8,891 nt of DNA from Candidatus Levyibacteriota bacterium (GTDB lineage Bacteria > Patescibacteriota > Microgenomatia > Levybacterales > UBA12049). A program made the translations under genes and the position numbers. This document shows, one piece after another, positions 1 through 5,185 of the stretch. The stretch lies in contig JAHFKE010000041.1 in assembly GCA_023245515.1 (NCBI GenBank), positions 1 to 8,891 on the forward strand. The letters run 5' to 3'. The notes under the pieces are model-generated. The model was not told the DNA's origin and searched no databases. It saw only the letters and a list, made by a program, of their open reading frames with translations. Numbering within the stretch: position 1 is the first letter of the stretch; every line of letters begins with the position of its first letter.

Positions 1-144
1 TGTTCTTAGCAGCTTCGACTAAAGGCTGAGCCCGACTTATTTTATAATGGAAAAAAACCTCTACCATAACAAATATATTGAAAAGAAATTGGGGTAGCTT
101 TGGAGGAACTTTAGTGTAGATCTCAGTAAAGATAAGAAATAACA
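1..144. other. AT-rich end of window, no gene recognised
   Basis: No reading frame of useful length, tRNA fold or known RNA is seen in 1-144, and with 145-299 this is the only stretch close to 300 bases without a gene. A TATAAT hexamer at 43-48 on the plus strand lacks a convincing -35. A frame open from the left edge closes at 29 on the plus strand and could be the tail of a neighbouring gene, but eight codons are too few to say. Confidence 0.4.
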
Positions 145-184
145 AAAGAGAAAAGATAAGAAGACGCACGGAACGCAGCCGTGC
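145..184 (-). terminator. Candidate intrinsic terminator of the minus-strand gene cluster
   Basis: GCACGG (166-171) pairs perfectly with CCGTGC (179-184) around a seven-base loop, a GC-rich stem in an AT-rich stretch. On the minus strand it is followed by a pyrimidine-rich tail that is mostly T but interrupted. It lies about 115 bases after the last gene's stop. The broken T-run makes this a weak but plausible end for the operon transcript. Confidence 0.42.
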
Positions 185-231
185 CGATCTATAAAATTGA
201 TATATTTTAACGTAAGCTTCCATATATATTA

Positions 232-301
232 GACTCAGGACTTAGGACGTTAGACTCAAGAAGTTCGCTCTTCTTACGTCTTAGATCTTAAGTCTTAAGT
301 C
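232..301. repeat. 70-base inverted repeat made of 7-base units
   Basis: Two 32-base arms (232-263 and 270-301) face each other around a six-base loop and match at 24 of 32 positions by hand count. Each arm is itself four heptads plus GAAG. The left arm reads GACTCAG, GACTTAG, GACGTTA, GACTCAA. The right arm, read on the minus strand, is GACTTAA, GACTTAA, GATCTAA, GACGTAA. The innermost six base pairs (258-263 with 270-275) are perfect. The right arm begins within the stop codon of the small membrane protein (300-302), so on the operon mRNA the hairpin forms directly after translation ends. Confidence 0.75.
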
Positions 302-626
302 AAACAAATAATAACCACACCGTCCCTATAGGAAACGCGAGGAAGAAAAAAAACACGATAGCCTCAAATATCAGTAGTATGAAAAGGAGGATAAGATCGG
401 CTACTATCATGCATGACTTAACAATCATTCCTACTATTCTAGAAAACCCGACTAGCCCCTCTCTGTATTCATTTTTAATGGGCTTGAAGAAGGTCCTTAT
501 GAAAAGCATGAGCGAGAACAGTTGCAGGAAGGCATTATTGAGAGAACCGAAAAAACCAAGAATGCTCCGAGGAGCTTCAAAGTACCAAAATCGCAAGAGT
601 AGCAATGGTAAGGCAGCGTAATTCAT
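300..626 (-). CDS. Small hydrophobic membrane protein, function unknown
   Basis: From the ATG at 626 the protein has 108 residues. A TTG at 644 would add six residues but sits directly behind an in-frame stop with no ribosome binding site, so the ATG is preferred. Residues 1-18 and 29-45 are hydrophobic or amphipathic. A basic, polar segment follows (FFKPIKNEYREGLVGFSR, 46-63). A hydrophobic stretch at about 69-108, long enough for two membrane passes, ends the protein with almost no polar tail. I do not recognise a named family. The charged central segment looks conserved rather than random, and the reading frame has sensible codon use and its own promoter candidate (678-706), so I judge it a real gene. 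It is the last gene of the minus-strand cluster. A role as an accessory subunit of the membrane complex encoded upstream is guesswork from position. Its TGA stop overlaps the edge of a long inverted repeat. Confidence 0.7.
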   Translation of the reverse strand: MNYAALPLLLLRFWYFEAPRSILGFFGSLNNAFLQLFSLMLFIRTFFKPIKNEYREGLVGFSRIVGMIVKSCMIVADLILLFILLIFEAIVFFFFLAFPIGTVWLLFV

Positions 627-647
627 ATATCTAAAGTGCCACAAGGA

Positions 648-666
648 TCACAGGCAAAAGCCGTGA
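648..666 (-). promoter_or_regulatory. Leader hairpin before the small membrane protein gene
   Basis: An inverted repeat pairs TCAC with GTGA and GGC with GCC around a four-base loop, with one bulged base. It lies about 22 bases before the ATG at 626 and downstream of the promoter candidate at 678-706. No U-run follows on the minus strand, so it is a poor intrinsic terminator. It may stabilise the mRNA or be chance. Confidence 0.3.
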
Positions 667-677
667 CGGTCTTATTT

Positions 678-706
678 AGTATAGAAACTCTCCCTATAAA
701 TTACAA
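678..706 (-). promoter_or_regulatory. Sigma70-like promoter for the small membrane protein gene
   Basis: On the minus strand, TTGTAA (706-701, four of six matches to TTGACA) and TATACT (683-678, five of six to TATAAT) are separated by exactly 17 bases. It lies in the 100-base gap after the GNAT gene and points at the small membrane protein. Transcription would start near 671 and give a leader of about 45 bases that holds the hairpin at 648-666. This is the best promoter candidate in the window. Confidence 0.55.
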
Positions 707-726
707 TGAGGGCCATGGGGAACTAA

Positions 727-1281
727 CTACAACGTCTTACTCCATACCGGCGCATCGATACCTTTACCATAGAGATCCTGAGCAACACCAACTCTTTCAT
801 AATTTGGCAGCCTATCATAAAATCCCCACCCGGTGTCCTTATATCGAGGTCCACTATTGAGAACTATCTCCGTATACTCCTGTCTTCTTGCTTCCGCTTC
901 TAGTCCTTGCACCAAAGCTCTACCTACACCCTTCCCCCTTCTCTGGTCTACGGCAACATATGCGTTGATCAGTTCGGCAGGATTCTGCGTTTTTGCAAAA
1001 CCTCTCGTTCTTGCCTCAGGCTTTTTAAGGCCTATGGTTCCTACGATCTCTCCTGAGCCAGCCTCTGCTACCAAGTAGGTTCTGTCGTTCTCGCCACGCA
1101 GACTTTTTTGCATCTCATCCATAATTCCACTAACCTCTTTAGGTAAAGGCTCTTGAGTTTCGCGGTCTTTTATCCATGACTCAAGTATGGGCTTTAACTG
1201 ATCTATGTCCCCTTCACGTAGAAGACGGGCTTCCCCGAAAAAAGAATGTTCAGGAGCTACTTCAGACTCTCTATCTACCAT
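727..1281 (-). CDS. GNAT-family N-acetyltransferase
   Basis: The protein has 184 residues, a normal length for a single-domain GCN5-related acetyltransferase, which moves an acetyl group from acetyl-CoA to an amine. The acetyl-CoA pyrophosphate loop is seen as QRRGKGVGRAL (113-123), preceded by the beta-strand INAYVAVD (105-112). A motif-B-like segment GWGFYDRL (151-158) follows, with a conserved-looking NSGPRYKDTG before it. An N-terminal extension of about 16 residues precedes the fold. The substrate cannot be read from the sequence. The ATG at 1281 is the only reasonable start: the next Met is residue 54, inside the fold. No Shine-Dalgarno is visible, and an extended -10 element lies six bases upstream of the ATG, which would give a leaderless mRNA. 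It follows the Clp gene by 39 bases on the same strand. A role in modifying the secretion or Clp complex is possible but not supported by any motif; it may simply share the transcript. Confidence 0.88.
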   Translation of the reverse strand: MVDRESEVAPEHSFFGEARLLREGDIDQLKPILESWIKDRETQEPLPKEVSGIMDEMQKSLRGENDRTYLVAEAGSGEIVGTIGLKKPEARTRGFAKTQNPAELINAYVAVDQRRGKGVGRALVQGLEAEARRQEYTEIVLNSGPRYKDTGWGFYDRLPNYERVGVAQDLYGKGIDAPVWSKTL

Positions 1282-1287
1282 AACAAT

Positions 1288-1296
1288 AGTATAACA
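1288..1296 (-). promoter_or_regulatory. Extended -10 element for the GNAT gene, probably leaderless
   Basis: The minus strand reads TGT-TATACT, an extended -10 (TGn plus five of six matches to TATAAT), with no matching -35 at 17 bases. Its last base is six bases from the ATG at 1281, the spacing expected when transcription starts at the A of the ATG. No Shine-Dalgarno could fit on such a transcript. Confidence 0.42.
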
Positions 1297-1320
1297 TCCT
1301 AACAGAGAAGGCTTAGCGGC

Positions 1321-4300
1321 TTATTCTATTTCGCTTTCAACAAGCTCACTGGCAGTGTAATCATAGGCATATGCAGATTGCATTGCCGTACCGGAAGGAG
1401 ATGATAAGCCTGAGGCAGGAGTGCTATTATTTGAGACTACAGAATCAACCGCAGGATTATTTGCATCGACAACAGGGGCACTAGGTATAATAGGCGTCTC
1501 GCTTGAAGCTACTGACATGGTGTTATTTGCAGGAGGATTCAAAGCTGCGTCCGCTGCAACAGGAGCTGCGCTACTAGGCGAAGTTTGACCAAAAACAGAT
1601 GGGGGAATGGAAAGATCAACTTTAGGACTGGAAGCAGTCACGTCGGTAGCCGCATCCATACTTGGTGTTAGTGATGCAACCTCTTGACCAGGAGTTGCCG
1701 CTGGAGTAGCCGCAGCAGACATCTCAGGTTGAGGCTGATCTATTTGCATAGCAGATTGGGTAGTGGGGGCATCAACAGGAGTCGTAGTAGAAACTACGTT
1801 TGTGCTAATTGCCTCAGCAGTATTCGCAGGCATAGTCTGAGCCGGAACTGCTACAGGAACTTGTACTGCCTGTTCAGCAGCAGGAGATGCAGGATTCATT
1901 GAAGGATCTGACACAGCCGTGGCACCTTGATTTTCTGTAACTACGGGTGGTGATGCCGATGTCTCTGACTGGACGCTTGCCGCACCAGCAGGCTTTGCCT
2001 GACTCATATCCTCTTTTACCTCCAGTGCTACTGATGAAGACTCGGAAACAGGAGTATCTTGTGTTTGTCCCCAACCTGCAGCATCCCAAACAAGCAATGC
2101 CATTGCGTCTTTATCTTTTTGGGCGAGCTCCAGTTGGTCCTTGAGTTGTTGTAGCTGATCATACGTGAAAGCCTCTGTGACAGCCAGTATCGCGACTGCA
2201 GATTTATCGCCCTTCTGACTTGCTTCTGTTAATTTGACATTCATAGCAGTGAACTTCTCCCTCTTCTCTGGATTTTCTGCCATCAAGGGATTGATAAGAA
2301 GAAGCGCTGCATCTCTCAGTGTTCTAAGCGGTTCAAATTTTGATTCCGAATCAATGATATCCAAAATATCCTTTGCCAATGTATTTCCTCCTGCGCTCTC
2401 TGCCTTAAGCTGCTCTCTTATGCTCTGGACGTCAGAGTCAGATGTTATATCGGTAAGAGCAAGTATAGCTGCCGGCAAAGGCTGTCCTTCTTCACTTGCA
2501 TGCTTTAGGCTGTCGTGGATCTTGCCGAACTTTTCTTTATTCTCAGGTGTTGCCAGATAGAGAGGGTTTATAAGCTGCTGAAGCACTTTCTTAAATTTCG
2601 TCAGGGACTGTGCTCCGCTAGCCTGGCCTGCCTGTTGGCTCATACTACCTTTGGAGAAAAAGAACTCGTTAGCATTATCGTTATAATCGATAACAATCGT
2701 ATCTCCTATTGCAAATTTCTTGGAAATAATCGCTAATGCTATTGGATTCTCTATTGCCGTCTGAATAATGCGTCGTAAAGGTCTTGCGCCATAAACAGGA
2801 TCATAACCATCTATCGCAAGCTTGGCTACAGCCTTCTCCGTAATCTGAAGATTAAACCCTTGCTCTTTAAGAAGTCCGGCAGTCTTTGCAATACCAAGCC
2901 TGGCTATGCCTGCCATGTGCTCTTGCCTGAGCGGTTCAAAAATAATAACCTCATCAAAACGATTGAGTAGTTCGGGCCTAAAGAACTTGATAAGCTCTTC
3001 TCTAACCATGGACTGCAACTCTTTAAAAGCCTTATCATATTCCTCAGGAGTTTTATGCACATTCTTATCCTGAGCTCCCAGCTGCTTCTGGATAAGAGCA
3101 CTTCCTATATTGGAGGTACAAATAACAATCGTGTTTTTGAAAGAAATGACATTGCCTTTATTATCGGTAAGCCTTCCATCCTCAAGTAATTGCAAAAGAA
3201 GATTGAATACGTCAGGATGTGCTTTTTCAATTTCATCAAAAAGAACGATCGAGTAAGGCTTCTTGCGAACTGCTTCAGTCAGCTGACCACCTTCTTCATA
3301 ACCAACATAACCAGGAGGTGCCCCGATAAGCTTAGCAACCTCATGCTTCTCCATGTATTCACTCATGTCCAGACGAGCCATGGAATCATCTCTGCCGAAA
3401 AGAATTTCTGCAAGTGTTTTGGCAAGCTCTGTTTTCCCAACACCTGTTGGCCCAAGGAATACGAATGAGGCAATTGGTCTACTACCAGCCGCAAGTCCAA
3501 TCCTACCCCTTCTCACAGCTTCAGAAACAGCAACTACAGCCTCCTGCTGACCGATGAGTCGTTGATGAATTCTCTCTTCAAGTTTTAATAATTTTTCACT
3601 TTCATCTTCAGTTAGCTTCGTGACAGGAATGCCAGTCCATGCGCTGACCACTATTTCAATATCTGCTTTCTTTACTGCCAAATCTTGCCTCTTTCCTTTA
3701 TCGCGCTGAAGCTTCACCTCTGAACATGCCTCATCAAGCAAATCAATCGCCTTATCAGGCAAATAGCGCTCGCCAATATATTTCTTTGATAACTTTATAC
3801 ATTCTTTGAGAGCATCATCGGGAAGCGTTACGCCATGAAATTTCTCGTATTTAGGACGGATAACTTTGAGCATTTCAAATGCATTCTCATCGCTTGGCTC
3901 CTCCGCCGTAACGGGTTGAAAACGTCTTTCAAAAGCCTTGTCTTTTTCAAAATTCTTCCTATACTCTGTTGTTGTTGTGGCTCCGATAATTTGCAAATGA
4001 CCACGAGCAAGATAAGGCTTAATCAGATTGGCGGCATTCATACCTTCTCCCTCTCCTGCACCCATCAGCGAGTGGATTTCATCAATAAAGAGAACTACTT
4101 TATTATCTGATGCAAGAACTTCATTAATAACAGCTCTGAGCCTCTCTTCAAATTCCCCCCTGTGACTCGCACCAGCTATAAGCGATGCAACATCAAGTTG
4201 AAAAATCCTCTTATCTTGGAGATCTTTTGGTATAGTGCCATTGGCGATCTGCTGAGCCAATCCCTCAACAATAGCTGTCTTTCCAACTCCTGTTTCACCA

Positions 4301-5136
4301 ATGATAATCGGGTTATTCTTTGTTCTTCTAGAAAGAATATGAACCATACGGTCAACTTCCTTGTCTCGCCCAGCCACAGGATCGAGCTTGCCCTCACGAG
4401 CTTCTTGAGTTAAGTCAATACCATATTTCTCCAGAACAGTTTTTTTAGAGTAGTTAAGATTGGGGGTTTTGGCAAACTTATCCATCATAATTTCCTTTTT
4501 TAATCCATGATCCTGTAAAAACTTTGCTGTCGGATAGGTGGTTCCAAAAAGAACAATAAACATATCTTCAGGAGCAACGAAGTTTGACCCGCGCATCTTG
4601 GCATCACGATACGCTTGAGAAAATATATCCTGGCTAGTTTTGCTTAATATCGGCTGGCCCTTATATACACCCATCTGCTCTGCCGCTTGCACATCTTTCA
4701 AGAGTTGACCTGCATTAATAGACATTTCGCCAAGATTTTTAAAGAGTTGCTCGTCAGCAAGTGCCCCTATAAGAAGCTGCTCCGGCTCTATATATTGCTG
4801 CTTTAGTCTTCGAGCTTCTTCCTGAGCATGAGTCAACAGCTGAGTCATTCTTGGATCGAGATGACTAAGAGCATCTTTTTCAGATTCAGAATCCTGCTGA
4901 GCAGCTTGCTCTCCAGACTGAGGCGTTTGAAGATCAGGCTCCGATTGAGCAGGAATAGCTGTAGGATCTACAGCAAGCTGAGCCGGATCTGCAACTGCGG
5001 GCTGAGCTGAGACTTGAAGATTTTGAGAAGTAACTTGCTGGCTAGTATCAGCCTGCAAAACTTGCCCCGCGGGCTGCCCGGGAACACTTCCTTCCATAGG
5101 TAAATCGGCTTTTTTCTGAAAAATATTTCCAAACAT
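1321..5136 (-). CDS. Double-AAA+ Clp/Hsp100 ATPase (ClpB-like core without middle domain) with repeat module and long tails
   Basis: This is a cytoplasmic protein unfoldase of the Hsp100 family, 1271 residues against roughly 750-870 for usual ClpA/B/C. A Gln/Ala/Pro-rich disordered leader (about 15-90) precedes a Clp N-domain (about 93-215). AAA+ domain 1 has Walker A GETGVGKT (280-287), Walker B with D352/E353, sensor GATT (385-388) and arginine residues at AFERRF (401-406). Domain 2 has Walker A GPTGVGKT (562-569), Walker B D634/E635, pore loop GYVGYEEGG (609-617), sensor 1 TSN (674-676), arginine finger R726 and sensor 2 GARPLRR (783-789). The coiled-coil middle domain is essentially missing: only about 30 residues separate DEAC (468-471) from AWTGIPV. 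Domain 2 reads like ClpB, and no clear ClpP-binding [LIV]G[FL] loop is seen (LGA at 686-688). Two repeat modules (848-929, 940-1020) match those in the TrbL-like neighbour. Residues 1025-1271 are Ala/Pro/Ser/Thr/Val-rich and probably disordered. It could be annotated clpB or clpC, but it fits neither strictly. Confidence 0.93.
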   Translation of the reverse strand: MFGNIFQKKADLPMEGSVPGQPAGQVLQADTSQQVTSQNLQVSAQPAVADPAQLAVDPTAIPAQSEPDLQTPQSGEQAAQQDSESEKDALSHLDPRMTQLLTHAQEEARRLKQQYIEPEQLLIGALADEQLFKNLGEMSINAGQLLKDVQAAEQMGVYKGQPILSKTSQDIFSQAYRDAKMRGSNFVAPEDMFIVLFGTTYPTAKFLQDHGLKKEIMMDKFAKTPNLNYSKKTVLEKYGIDLTQEAREGKLDPVAGRDKEVDRMVHILSRRTKNNPIIIGETGVGKTAIVEGLAQQIANGTIPKDLQDKRIFQLDVASLIAGASHRGEFEERLRAVINEVLASDNKVVLFIDEIHSLMGAGEGEGMNAANLIKPYLARGHLQIIGATTTTEYRKNFEKDKAFERRFQPVTAEEPSDENAFEMLKVIRPKYEKFHGVTLPDDALKECIKLSKKYIGERYLPDKAIDLLDEACSEVKLQRDKGKRQDLAVKKADIEIVVSAWTGIPVTKLTEDESEKLLKLEERIHQRLIGQQEAVVAVSEAVRRGRIGLAAGSRPIASFVFLGPTGVGKTELAKTLAEILFGRDDSMARLDMSEYMEKHEVAKLIGAPPGYVGYEEGGQLTEAVRKKPYSIVLFDEIEKAHPDVFNLLLQLLEDGRLTDNKGNVISFKNTIVICTSNIGSALIQKQLGAQDKNVHKTPEEYDKAFKELQSMVREELIKFFRPELLNRFDEVIIFEPLRQEHMAGIARLGIAKTAGLLKEQGFNLQITEKAVAKLAIDGYDPVYGARPLRRIIQTAIENPIALAIISKKFAIGDTIVIDYNDNANEFFFSKGSMSQQAGQASGAQSLTKFKKVLQQLINPLYLATPENKEKFGKIHDSLKHASEEGQPLPAAILALTDITSDSDVQSIREQLKAESAGGNTLAKDILDIIDSESKFEPLRTLRDAALLLINPLMAENPEKREKFTAMNVKLTEASQKGDKSAVAILAVTEAFTYDQLQQLKDQLELAQKDKDAMALLVWDAAGWGQTQDTPVSESSSVALEVKEDMSQAKPAGAASVQSETSASPPVVTENQGATAVSDPSMNPASPAAEQAVQVPVAVPAQTMPANTAEAISTNVVSTTTPVDAPTTQSAMQIDQPQPEMSAAATPAATPGQEVASLTPSMDAATDVTASSPKVDLSIPPSVFGQTSPSSAAPVAADAALNPPANNTMSVASSETPIIPSAPVVDANNPAVDSVVSNNSTPASGLSSPSGTAMQSAYAYDYTASELVESEIE
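2077..2595 (-). repeat. Two copies of the same protein repeat in the Clp ATPase
   Basis: The region encodes residues 848-929 and 940-1020, just after AAA+ domain 2. The copies have INP at 856-858 and 948-950, 92 residues apart, the same period as units 2 and 3 of the TrbL-like protein. Residues 848-929 align without gaps to residues 742-823 of the TrbL-like protein, with about 25 identities by hand count, including N-P, K-F, I-H, L, S, G, the T-S pair and A-K. Confidence 0.8.
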
Positions 5137-5149
5137 ATTGCTACATCTA

Positions 5150-5178
5150 ATTAAATACTAATTTCAAGTAAAGAACAA
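5150..5178 (-). promoter_or_regulatory. Possible promoter for the Clp ATPase gene
   Basis: On the minus strand, TTGTTC (5178-5173, three of six) and TTTAAT (5155-5150, five of six) are spaced by 17 bases in the 49-base gap between the TrbL-like and Clp genes. Transcription would begin only a few bases before the ATG at 5136. The gap is AT-rich, so a chance match is quite possible. It would let the ATPase be made separately from the membrane proteins. Confidence 0.3.
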
Positions 5179-5185
5179 GTCCATA

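Noticed and set aside
47..97. A 16-codon plus-strand frame starting with ATG after TATAAT
   Set aside because: It is too short, overlaps its own supposed -10, and has no other support.
627..644. TTG start at 644 for the small membrane protein
   Set aside because: It is immediately preceded by an in-frame stop and lacks a ribosome binding site; the ATG at 626 is six codons downstream and simpler.
686..726. The gap after the GNAT gene considered as its terminator
   Set aside because: The only hairpin nearby (648-666) has no following T-run on the minus strand.
636..860. Open frame of 74 codons on the plus strand over the GNAT gene end
   Set aside because: It overlaps the GNAT coding end and the promoter region in antisense, has no family resemblance and no ribosome binding site.
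1788..1803. Perfect six-base-pair hairpin with a four-base loop
   Set aside because: It lies inside the coding region for the Clp tail, where biased Thr/Val codons easily create such pairs; no regulatory context.
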